Shown piece after piece: positions 1-10,730 of a stretch of DNA of 64,000 bases. Below the pieces are notes generated by a model. It searched no databases. It was not told where the DNA came from and worked only from the letters and a program-made list of their open reading frames with translations. Each line of letters starts with the position of its first letter. The first letter of the stretch is position 1. Source of the stretch: Sarcocystis neurona (Eukaryota; Apicomplexa; Conoidasida; Eucoccidiorida; Sarcocystidae); assembly GCA_000727475.1 (NCBI GenBank), contig KL647293.1:3266580-3330579 (forward strand). The letters run 5' to 3'. Made by a program: the position numbers and the translations under genes.

Positions 1-940
1 GCGAAGCTGTAGTAGCGGAAGCAGCAGGCGCGGCAGCAGCCGCGCGGCGACGGACCGAGACAGCACAAGTTGCGTAGACGGCCACGAGATGCGCGACGCA
101 GGGAGGAGCAGCAGCAGCAGCACAAAGTGCTACAGCAGCAGTTGCAGCCGGGCGGTGATCTTAGTATTCACAATGACGGAGACAGGCGTGCGCGAAACGG
201 GCGGAGTAGCGCTGCAGCAGCAGCAACAGCAACGCCGGCTTATTCTCAACCGCATGCACAGCATTTCGCAGGAACAGGCACTTCTCTCCGGCTGCTGCAG
301 CAGGAGCAGCAGCACGCGCGTTGGTGCTGCAGCAGCTGAAGCAGAACAGCAACAGCCGCTGACTACCTCTACACGCAGGTGTCCAACATCCGCTACATCG
401 TTAGTGTCTATACTGCCACTGCAGCAGCAACAGCAGCCGCTACGCGTGCACAGCAGCAGTAAAAAACGGGTCACATCCTGCTCCTGCAGCGGCTGCAGTC
501 GCACACAACGCAGCAGAAGCAGCAGCAACACCCGACGTCTGTTCTTCTCCCGCGCGCAGCAGCAGCAATCCTTTCTCAGCAAAGACGCAGCTGCAGTCCT
601 TCTCGGCACTGCAGCACAGCAGCAAAAATGAGGTTCTTGCCGAAAGCAGCAGCATCGGCAGCACCAAAGCGCCGTGCTCTGGTGACTCGCTTCCCACAGC
701 AGCAGTTGCCCCACCTGCCACGCAGCTGCAGCAATTACTTACGCTCCCGCGATGAGCAGCTGCAGCACCGATCGCAACGGCAGCAGTGGCGCCGCGCCCC
801 TTCACTCTTACACACCCTCCGACTGAAAATAACCGCCCCCCTCTCCACTGCTACTACGCATACGACCAACCGCAGATGAAGAACACCGTCAGCAGCTACC
901 ACGGCAGCTGCGGCAGACAACCAGCTGCCGCCTCTTCGTC
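1..940 (+). repeat. interspersed CAG repeats (CTG on the SR-gene sense strand)
   Basis: Imperfect CAG/CAA/GCA triplets fill about 1-720 and thin out to 940. The region follows the donor at 1107 of the SR gene (minus strand), so it reads as the acceptor-side CTG block of an intron whose 3' splice site is at or beyond the window edge. All frames on both strands are open for long distances because of the triplets; none shows a recognisable protein. Confidence 0.7.
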
Positions 941-956
941 TACGGAATCGCCAAAT

Positions 957-1085
957 GCTGCTGCTGCTGCCGCCCTGCTCTGCGGTCGGGCCGCGCGTGC
1001 TTTTTGGCGTTGGTGCTGCTGTGTCGCGTTGCTGCTGTCGTTTGGTGCTGCGCTGCCCCAGGCCCAGGGCGGCTTGCGCTGCTGT
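957..1085 (+). repeat. CTG-rich block just inside an SR-gene intron (CAG on sense strand)
   Basis: CTG/TGC triplets lie directly downstream, in the sense of the minus-strand gene, of the donor at 1107. Together with the opposite repeat at 1-940 the intron transcript carries complementary CAG and CUG blocks. Confidence 0.6.
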
Positions 1086-1107
1086 TCAGAAGGGTCGGGG
1101 CGCTTAC

Positions 1108-1178
1108 GGTTTCCCTCGGAAGCGTGTACCGTCCAGCTCCTTCACCGCATCACGTGCGTCCCGGTAGTCATCAAATGT
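1108..1178 (-). CDS. exon 3 of SR-type splicing factor (end of RRM)
   Basis: Acceptor GTGTAG|ACA. Encodes TFDDYRDARDAVKELDGTRF then RGKP, the second helix and the last strand approach of an RRM. Ends in phase 2 at ACC|GTAAGC. No convincing continuation was found between 1107 and 1. Confidence 0.85.
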
Positions 1179-4100
1179 CTACACGCGCATGCAGCAGCAA
1201 ACAAACAGTTTCCCTTCCTTAGTAAAACGGACATGCATGCGCGGTACCTCGACATAACACTTACAAGAATTGGTGTGTCCCGTAGTTTCTTTAGAAGTGT
1301 TAGAACACGCCCAGCTGTATACGCATATTATACCGTGACTCTTGACTTGTACGCTCACATCTACACACAAACCTGGAACAGTCGTGGAAGCTGTGGTGTA
1401 CATACACCCGTTCGAGCACCATCAACGCGTCACGTGTGTGTGTTTGGCACGTTTCATTTATACACGCCTGTGTAGTTCAGTATATATATATATATATGCC
1501 CACAGTCACACACTGCAAGCATCTCCATACATGTGGATGTATGTGTACGGGAAACACCTGCAGCATCTTGACTTTGTGGGGCGTACGTACACCCCGAAGA
1601 AGTCGCTCATCAGCACTGCCCGTGGTATCCAAGGGCCCGACGACATACACGCTTGTGTAGCACATTTATGTACGTGTACATATGCCCACATTCACACTCT
1701 ACAGGCATATGCGTACATGTGGACCTATGTGTAAGAAAAACCTGCAGTGTCTTGACTTTGTGGAGTGTACGTACACCCCAAAGAAAGTGATCGTCAACAC
1801 CAGCTGTGCTATCCAGAAGTTCGACGCGACAACGCAAACTAACTGTCTCTTTTTGCAGTCACCTATGTATCTACAATACCCCGTACGTACACCTTAGATT
1901 AGTGCATTCTGACAGTCACCACCCAGATGCGCGTCGAGTGTACATACACCGCACTCAGTAACGAAGGAGCACCCGACTGTCTTTGTCCACAATCCTTAAC
2001 ACACAGGCGCACAAGGATACATCCTACCGGCAAAATCTCATCGACATCCACCTGTGTGTTCAGCTATCTACTTTTACACACACGCGCACACAGAAGTTAG
2101 TCCGCCTGCTGCTGGAGGACGACACACCGCCGCATAGACTGACCACAAAGGCAAAGCCTGGGGGGTTGCGGGCCACCCAGACGGCACTGATGCTCCCATA
2201 CTTCCCCAGCAGATTTTCTAGTTCTTCTGACGTTGTATCTGCTGTTATGCCTCCTGCAAACACACACACGGATAACAGCAAAACCAGCAGCCAAAAGCAG
2301 ACGCATGAAGGCGCATGCGCCACCAGTTGCCCGCAAACATCCCTGCAGCAGCCCCACTCGGACGACTTCATCGCCACATGCAGCAGAAAAGCGTGACCCA
2401 CAGCTGAAGTGCAGCGCTGCGCAGCAGCAGCAAGTGCAGCAAAGCCCCGCAGCCGATAGCAGCCGAGATCCGCAGGAGGAGACCGCGGAGACTCCACTGC
2501 GGCACGAGAAATATAGCTGCAGATCGCCAGCAAGAGCGACGCACGGCACCAGCAGAAATGTGCGAGAGGAGGATAAAGAACAACCGCTTCCCCCGCAGCA
2601 GTCATCGCCGCAGCTGGGAGATAGCCAGCAGCACCACCAGCAGCAGAGTAATGAGCAGCCACGGTGTCCTGCTGCCGCAGCTGCCGCTCGGGTCGCACAC
2701 TTCTGCTGCTGCAGCTGTTCTCATTTCTACTCAACGTGTGCCTGCAAAGACGGCACTGGGAAAAATCATGACAAGAGTGTCCACGATCTACTGTCTATTG
2801 CCACTAACAGACCAAGCCTCACTTCCCAATAGGCGGGGACAACGGGCGGGTGTGGGAACAGCGTCTCGGCGGTGTACGTACACCCCAAGCGTTGACCCTT
2901 CTTCCGACTCGCATAGACCCCGATCTCATATCTCCCTCGGCAGCAGCTACTTGCAGGATTACGCACCCTCCCTCGGTTGGCTCTTAGCCACCTACACACC
3001 GCGCAATCGGACAGAAGTCCTCTGCTGCTGCTATGCTCTCCCGCACGCACCAAGTCTTCTTGAACAAATATCATTCCCCATAGACGCAGATATGGGCACG
3101 TATACATCTACTTGTCTATCTATATATATGCAAAAGAATTCTGTACAACCGTCACTCCTGCAAATAGCCCAGCAAACACCTCTCTTTCTTCCTCTCTTTC
3201 GTGGGTATGCGGGGTCCTGAGCACGCCTTTGAAACAGACGCAGCAGAAGCGGCCGGAGAAGCTGCCACAGAAGAATTACTGCGCACACCCGTGGACAGAC
3301 ACATACGTATACACGCGTCTACAAAGGCACTTCTTTATGTCTTGACAAGGAAGAGACTCCATCCCATGGCTACACGAACCACGCCGACAACGAGAGCGGC
3401 TTATGAAGTGGTGCTTCTCTTTTTTACGACAGCACCTTCCTTCTGTGAGGGAGACTTTCCACAATGAACGGACGGCACGTCTTCTTGCGGTGCATGCGCA
3501 CTTGCCGGTCACTCGCACACTTTTTCTGCTGCAACGGTATTTCCCGTCACGGGATACACAACACACAGACCCAACACACGTGCGGGAAAATTCTGCGTGT
3601 ATATACACCTGCTGCTGCGTGTAGCACATGTAAGAAGAGGAGCCACCCGCTGCCAACCTCCCTCACGTTTCCCCAACGAAGTTTTGTCTGTATTTTCCCT
3701 ACACTAACGTGGCGCCCGCCCCCCCTTTGTTTCTCTTGCTGAACTGCTGGCCAGTCGTATACTCTACACACACATACCTAAACATACATATATATATACA
3801 TGCGTGTATGTGCAACCGCTCGCCCGCAGGAGAGGTCTCAGCGAGACGATGGGGTGACTACATGGCTCTCGCGACTCACGGCTTGATGCGCACGCATGTC
3901 TGTTCGGCACACCCGCCTTCAAAAAAACAGAAAAAAGGACTCCTAACAACACGTAATGACGCCTTATTTCATGCATGCGCGACGCGGAAGGAGGAACTTC
4001 CCACAGTCAGCCGAGGGGCAACGGGTGGACAAAAAGTCCTGCGTGGAAGCTCCCTCGCAGCTGCTGCACGGGAAGCTGTATATGCGAGACTTCCTCCCGC

Positions 4101-5023
4101 ACAGTCGTCCAACATATCGACACACAAAACCACGACGCCGGGGTGTACGTACACCTACCCGCGCACGTGTGTCACGCCCACACTCGCTGACAGAAAAACG
4201 AGGTGTACAGACACCTGTGGAGACGAAGACGGTACACACAGACACACTGCTACGGTGTGACGGCTTCTACGCCCGCGGTCCCGCAGGTGGGCGTACAGAG
4301 AAAAACTCTCCCATATACGTATGTATATATACGGGCCACAGACGCAGAACACAGAGGCACGTATACATATACTCGTATATAGGTTTGCACACCTTCCCCT
4401 ACAGAAGTGCAAACGTTCTTCACTACAATCATGCCGCCACGTGTATACACATATATATATATATATATATATATGTAGAGAGAGGGAGAGACACAAAGCG
4501 ACAGAGGGACGGATTCAGGTCGCTTCGCTGTCTGCACCTGTAAGAAGGGGTCGACACTCTTGTCCCCGAGCTAGAGGAGAGAGCAGATCTACACAGATAT
4601 TTACAGGAATGAGTGCTGGAGAAACTTCACAAAAGACTGCAGCAAACGGTGTTGGGAGAAGCTGCACAGAGATTTGCGGGGGAGAGTGTACAAGGAAATT
4701 TCACTTCATATTTGCAGGAAGGAGTATTAGAAGACACCCCACATATTTACGGGGAGGGGTGTGACGGAGATACACGGTCGCGTGCCCGCATGCATACGTA
4801 TAGACGGAGAGCTGGTCTAAATAGGGAAACGCGGGACTGCAAAAACCGCGTTGGAAAGGGAGAGGAACAAATGTTGACACACCTGGAAGGGAACAAAATA
4901 CACACAGGAGAAGGGTAGACGGGAGGGTAGAGGAGAGGAAGGCGAGAGAGTTAGCAACGAAATGAAGTGCTCACCGACGTAGACCTTGCGGCCTTCAGAA
5001 TCTTCTACCACAGGGCGCGGCAT
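1108..5023 (-). CDS. SR-type splicing factor with N-terminal RRM (partial, 3' end outside window)
   Basis: This gene encodes an RNA-binding protein of the SR family (SRSF3/SRSF7-like), expected to act in the nucleus in exon recognition and mRNA export. Three exons join in phase: 5023-4975, 2253-2144 and 1178-1108. They give 76 residues that form nearly one whole RRM: RNP2 KVYVGGI (residues 13-19), helix 1 with TTSEELENLL, RNP1 NPPGFAFV followed by TF (46-55), then helix 2 with RDARDAVKELDG. The ARNPPGFAFV form of RNP1 is characteristic of SR proteins rather than of hnRNPs. The start is the ATG at 5023; it gives a short 12-residue lead before the RRM. The last visible exon ends in phase 2 at a GTAAGC donor, so the RS or RGG tail must lie beyond the left edge. 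The RRM is secure; the paralogue name is not. Confidence 0.85.
1495..1860 (+). repeat. tandem duplication, period about 185 bp, two diverged copies
   Basis: Copy 1 (1495-1680) and copy 2 (1681-1860) both begin TATGCCCACA and share CTTGACTTTGTGG, a TACGTACACCCC palindrome and a TATCCA(A/G) block at equal offsets. Sequence from about 1400 with TGTACATACACCCG may be an older third copy. It lies in the intron between exons 2 and 3 of the SR gene. Confidence 0.75.
2144..2253 (-). CDS. exon 2 of SR-type splicing factor (RRM core)
   Basis: Acceptor TTTGCAG|GA. The 110 bases complete Gly17 and encode GITADTTSEELENLLGKYG through NPPGFAFV, ending in phase 0 at GTG|GTCAGT. It carries the RNP1 motif and the first RRM helix. 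Confidence 0.88.
2254..4974 (-). other. intron 1 of the SR gene: CAG block, palindromes, microsatellite
   Basis: The 2.7-kb intron has a CAG-rich block on the plus strand at about 2290-2660 (CTG in the sense direction, next to the 3' splice site), palindromes at 2871-2884 and 4142-4155, and an AT dinucleotide run at about 4445-4476. The long ORFs seen here are low-complexity and not supported. Confidence 0.7.
4975..5023 (-). CDS. exon 1 of SR-type splicing factor
   Basis: Begins with ATG and encodes MPRPVVEDSEGRKVYV plus the first base of a Gly codon. Ends at the donor TCG|GTGAGC (phase 1), which matches the phase of the next exon. Confidence 0.83.
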
Positions 5024-7560
5024 CTTCTAATTATAGGGCAGCAGCAGGTGCAGCAACTGCTCCACGCGCAGCGACCACGCGAAGAGCAGCGAAATGTCAC
5101 TTTTGAAGGAGCGATGCCAGCAGGGCAGCAGAGATGCACCCCAAAAGGGGCAGCGGCAACTGGAGGATGAGGCGGGGCGGTGCGGGGGAGCGGGGCGGCT
5201 CGCAGCAGCTGCAGAGGCCCGGGAAGAGCAAGAAGACGCGACTGAGGAAACCGCAGGAAAGCGGAAGGGGGAGAAAAACAGGAATGGAAAGAAGCGAAAG
5301 CAGTAGTGGCAGCTGCGCCAGCTGAGGGAAAGACGCGGCGACGAGGGATGCCGCCAGCGAATTCGCGTTGCTGGGGCGCAGAGGAGAGCACGGGCCCAGG
5401 GAAAGGAAAGGCAGGAGAAGCGGGTCGGTTGAACGAGAAGAAAAAAGGGCGGGTGCGCTGCAGACGAAACGGTGCTGCTGGTTGTTTGCCGGAGAACAGC
5501 CGCTCGGCTGAAAGAAGAAAAACGGGAGCAGTGACCGGATGTCGGTAAGAGAGCGGGGTTGCAATTGTGCCGCAGCAGGAGCACGCGGCTATCTCATAAA
5601 CATCGCGCGTTTATGTGTCTCTCCTGCAAGGCACGCTGCAGCCGCTGCAGCAGGAAATACGGGGAGAAGGAGGAAAAGAAAAATGGGCTGCAGCGGATGA
5701 CACAGCGCACCGGGAGCAGAAGCGGCTCATACGGAGCTCGCAGCGAAGACTGCTGACGGTGAACGGACTCCCCCGCCGGCGCTCGCTCTGGGACAGAAAA
5801 GGACACAAAGGGAGAGAAAAGAACAACCCTCTCCAGCACATGCTCGAAACTTGAGTGAAAGAGAACGAGAGAGAGAAACATTCGCAAAAATCGGGGGAGG
5901 GCGTACGTCTGGTGCGACGGCAATTTGGTCTTGGTCGCCCTCCCCTGCAGGGCCGCCGCTGCAGCCGGCCCACCTCGGCAGCTTGTGTGTGTGGTGCTGC
6001 GGTGTTGCCTCTGCTGTGCTGTGCGGCTGCCCCGTTCTTTCTCCTCTCGACGCAGCTGCAGTGCTCTGCTGCTGCCGGTGCTGCTCTTTTTTGTCGCTGG
6101 TGCTGCCGGTCCCCCTCGTCCGCTGGTACGGGGTAGTGCCAGCCGGCTTCCTGCTGCTCTGCTGCCCCTACCCGGCGCCCGCTGCTGGGGCTGCTCCCGT
6201 GGCGCTCCTGCTGCAGGCTGGTGCTGCTGCCGTTCTCCTGTTGCGCAGCACTGCCTCTTCTCACGCCTCGTGCTCGGCTTCGTCTGCTGCGGCCGGCCGA
6301 AGACGAGCGCCAGGCCTGGCGCCACACGCCTCCGAGTGGTGGTGGGAGGGACGAAGCAACTGGACACAGAAGGACTGCTACTTCAAACACAGCGTAGAAT
6401 CCGCTTCACTTACCCTTTGCAGCGTGTAACTACACGTGCCTCCCCTAGCACACTGCTCCTGCTGCGGCCGTGTGATCGACAAACAGCGCCGCTTCGACAA
6501 AAACTGCCCCCGCTGCTGCGTTGCTCCTGCCCCCGGGCGAAGCCGCGAATCGTCTTTTACTGGCACTGCTGATTTCCTCCGGCTTTCACTGCTGCTGCTG
6601 CTGCTGCACGTGCCGTCCCGCTGGTCTGCCCTTCCGAGTACATAATAGGCGAGCTGCTGCGACACAATCCTGATGCTGCTACTCTAGCGGATGTTGGACA
6701 CTGGTGCAGTGCGCTCGACTCCTCCTTCGCTGATGAAGCTGCTGTCTTCTCTGCTACGAGTGCCAGTGAAAGGGGGGTGCGTCTGCTGCCGGGTGTATAC
6801 CAGTAGCTGCTGTTGTACCCTCCTCTTCTTCCTGCCGCTGCCGCGCTCATTACTCCTGCTCTCCGCTGCAGTGCACTGCTGCTGCTGCTGCAACACGTCC
6901 CCCTGCACCGGAGAGCTGCTGGTGGGGTTCTCTAGATGCTCTGCTGCTGCTTCAATCCTCTGTCTGTTCTGCTGGTCTCGTGCAGTTGTTGCAGCTGGTG
7001 TGTGTGCGTATCTCAGCCGTCGGACTGTGCCTGTATCTACGCTTCAAAGTGGTACTGCTGATTCTGTAGCTGGCTGTTCTCCCTGCACTTTTCCATCTTG
7101 ACCCTCTTTGAGCTGCCTGGGCTGCTGCGCCCCCTGGTGCCTTTCTACAAAGTGCTGCTGGTAGTGTGAGCTTCATCAGGGGACACTATTGTTGCTGACG
7201 TTGCAACCGTCAAGCTGCTGTGGCGAAATTCTCCTTCGTCAGCCTCCGCTGTTGCTACCGCTGCTGCTGCGATCCCTGCAGCTTGAAACAACTACAGCTA
7301 CAACAAGCACAGCAGCCGCTGCTGCTGCATCGCGAGGTCGTTCATGGGAGAACTACACGTGCAGCAAGTGTCACTGCCACCTCCGCTGCTCCTGCTTTTC
7401 CTCACGACTCAGCAGGCGGTGCTTCTCCGCTGCTACTGTTCTGACTGGTGCTGCTGATGCTGCTCTTCTGGTGGGAGCCGCTGATGTTGTTCCTGTGTGG
7501 GTGAGCGCTCGAGTTTGTGAAATGCTGCTGCTAGTGGCAGGTGTCTACTCGCTTCGTCGG
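5024..7560. other. divergent spacer, triplet-rich part; no gene recognised
   Basis: Upstream of the SR gene. CAG-type and purine-rich sequence on the plus strand occupies 5040-5720, then CTG-type sequence dominates about 5940-7560. Open frames run through on both strands because of the triplets. A Cys-rich stretch near 6440-6530 (CSCCGRVIDK...NCPRCC) resembles a zinc knuckle but sits in a Leu/Cys-biased CTG region and is not convincing. Confidence 0.5.
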
Positions 7561-9660
7561 CTGCGTTGATCAGCTGTGCGATTTTCGCTGGTGCTGCAGA
7601 GCCAGCATCATTGGTTCGCGACGAATCAATACCAACCCCACACGTGCTCCTCCTGCCTTCCAGTGTCACTAGCTGCGGCCGCAGCAGAAGTATCCAACCT
7701 GCAGGTACTTGTCACGCGTGCGCCTGGGCAAACTGTAACATTCGAAAAAGAGGAATTTGCATGTATTTTTACTGATAACGTAGACACCTGTTCATCGTGC
7801 ACGCATATATACACACCCCCAAGCAATCGTACACACCCATACACGCTCACGCTTACGTATCTCGTGTGCGTAGACACGCACATAATAAATCTATGTAATT
7901 GCACGTACATACGTAGACACACTATGTAGGCGCAACACTGATTACAACGTGTGCACGCATATATACATATATATATACTTTCATACAATATACGTGTACG
8001 TAAGCTGCTTACGCGTATCTTTGCAGTCAACTATCCGCACTCACTCGTACACACCTGCACATGCAGAAAGACAGTATTCACGCTCTTCCGCATGTGCGTG
8101 CATTTCCAGTCTACTTCTCAATAGAAGGAAACGCGTATTTCTCTCGTTCTGAAGAGCCAATAGATATATGTAGAGAGAGGGGTACGAGAACACTTACATG
8201 CGCTGGTGTAGATGCACATTTAGGGACACACTAATAGAGATACCGAGAAGAACAGATATGCACAGGCGCGAAAATACGTATCTCCTGTGTGCACACATTC
8301 GTGTATATTCAGATCACTACTGTGTACACGTGCTTGCACATATTGTTCCGTGATTGTTGATGTGTATGTAGTTCCATAACAAGGTACCCTGTATGTACTG
8401 CGCGTACGTATATATATATATATATATCTTGCTTCCACCACCGTGCTTATGTTGCACGTTCAGCAAGACCGTTTTCCAAATTTCATTAGACCTCTACGTC
8501 TTCGACTATCTTTGTAGGTATCTCTCTACCTTTCTTTCTGTGAATGAGCTTCGTGTACACAGAGTTTTGTAGCCGTTTACACCGGTACGTGTAGACGGGT
8601 ATAGCTGCGTACGCATATACCAAGTGCACGTCAGGTCCACCTGCGTCTGTGTAGACGTATGTATCGATATATTTAGATGCCGTATATACGTACGGTGGAT
8701 CCGTTTCTCTAGCTCGGTATACACATATATATTTACATATACATGCAGAGAAATGAATATATGAAGTATATAGCGTCTCCTACAGACGTACACAGAGTTT
8801 CGCCATTATCCCGCATATGTGTATACGTACAAGGAGAGAGAGTGACAAATTTGCTTGTATGTTTACACATATGTATGCATATATTTGCGTAGTGTAGAGC
8901 AAGAGGACCCGAGGCAATTGTGGTTGAGCTTTTAGCTGCCTTGTTGAATATTAGCGTGTACGCTGCTCCCAGCGAGAATTACTCCAAGCGTACCGTTCTA
9001 GGGATATATCTGTTATACGTTTCAGTCAATTGGAGGGACAATATTTACGTGCAGTCGCTGCAGACCGTCCACGCGTAGCTGCTAAACGGAGGATTTACAA
9101 ATGCCTGTCCATCACGCACAGACATGTTGAATAGAAAACAAACGCTTATGCATAGTGTAAAACACCAACAGAGACGCATATAGACGAACATCGACAACAC
9201 CACGATTCACACGTCCCTATAGAGGTGCCTGTGAATGTCTTCATATCCATTAGTACACCAGGAATCTGTACGCACACCCTTGTTCATCACGCACTTCGAG
9301 CAATTATTTTTGATGTGCTGACATACTCGTGCAAATGCACTTGTAAATATCCTTCACGAAATCAGGTTCGCACGTAGGCACACACAGGAAACTGCACTTT
9401 ACATGGAAGCCTGTATACTCTCGTGTATCGTGTGGCTCATAGGCGCTCGTCTAGAGAGACGCATACAAGAGTATAAATGTAAGCGGCACGCGTGTGTCTA
9501 TCCGACAGTACCCGAATGTGTCCATATATGTACATTATCTACATTAACGTGTGTAAAGTTCAGAGCGCGCAGGTATACATATGGACGTATGGCTGGAAGG
9601 ACAAGAAGACAGCTGAGCCCCGCCCCTGAAGGAGAACAACACCTTGAAGATTTCCTTGCT
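7561..9660. other. divergent spacer, AT/GT-rich part; no gene recognised
   Basis: After 7750 the sequence turns into alternating pyrimidine-purine DNA with short TATA and CATA runs (for example 7975 and 8405-8430). It has few triplets and no open frame with recognisable protein features. From about 8900 to 9600 it is the least repetitive part of the spacer. Confidence 0.5.
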
Positions 9661-10730
9661 CATCAGTTAGTGCAGCTGCAGCTGCAGAGCGACGACCATT
9701 GCGGCTGCTGCTACTATGACGGTGTACTCATTGCATTCGTACGAGTGCCGTTGTTGTGGCGTAGTAACAGCTGGTCCTTGTTTTGCTGCTGTTGCAGCTG
9801 CTCTTGCTCTTGTAGCTGCTGCTGCTATTGCACTTGTAGCTGCTGCTGCCCTCGCGCTTGCAGCCGCCACCGCTCTTGCTCTTGTAGCTGCTGCTGCTCT
9901 TCCTCTTTTAGCTGCTGCTGCTCTTGCTCTTGTAGCTGCTGCTGCTCTTGCAGCTGGTGCGTGCGCTAATGTTCAGACATTAGCGAAGCTAACGTTACAC
10001 CTGTGCTGAGACGCCAGCAATCGCTGCTGCTGCAGGGTCGGCTGCCTCTAGGATGGCGCTGCTGCTGTCTGCTTCGTCAAGCAGCAACTGCTGCTGCTGT
10101 TGGGATGTGCACACACGTTGCTGGCGCTTGTTGGTATTGCTGCTCCTCCGCGTATTGCTGCGGCGTCAGTTAGTGCCGCCACTGCAATCAACACTCCTGC
10201 TGGAGCACCAGTCCTCTTCACACACCCTGCTGCAGTGGCTGCTGTTCGTGCTGCTTGGTCTGCCGCTGCTCGTACTGCTCGTCGCTCTGTTGCTGCTGCT
10301 AATAGTGAATCTGCACCTGCTTCTGCTGTTTCTCCTACCTCTGATTTGCCGGTACTGCTGTTGTCGCTGCTGCTTCAGCTGTTGCTTCTCCTGTACTTTG
10401 TGCTGCTGCGTCTTCTGTTGCTTCTGCTGCTGCCTGTTCTGCTGCGTCCCCTGCTGCGTGGACTGTCGCTTCTGCTGCTGGCGCTACTGCTACTGCTGCT
10501 GCTTTTGCTTCCGCTGCTGCTTCCGCTGCTGCTTCTGCTGCTTGCTCGGGTGCTTCCCTTGTTGCACGTGCTGTTGTTTCTGCTGCTGCCCTTGGTGGTG
10601 TACAGGCGAGCCCGTGGCTGGTGTGCTGTCGGTGCGGCTGCTGCCGGTGCCGCTGCTGCTGCTGCTGCCGGTGCCGCTGCTACTGCGGCTGCTTCTGCTG
10701 CTGGTGCCACTGGTGCTACAGGTACCCTGA
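9661..10730 (+). repeat. CTG-rich block, about 1 kb
   Basis: Dense CTG/TTG/CTT triplets on the plus strand give Leu-, Cys- and Ala-rich shadow ORFs in three frames. No exon was recognised. By the orientation seen elsewhere, a CTG block on the plus strand would precede a plus-strand 3' splice site, perhaps of an untranslated eIF2D leader. Confidence 0.6.

Noticed and set aside
6440..6530. Zinc-knuckle-like CSCCGRVIDK...NCPRCC peptide
   Set aside because: It lies in CTG-biased sequence that generates Cys in one frame; no exon boundaries or homologous domain were found.
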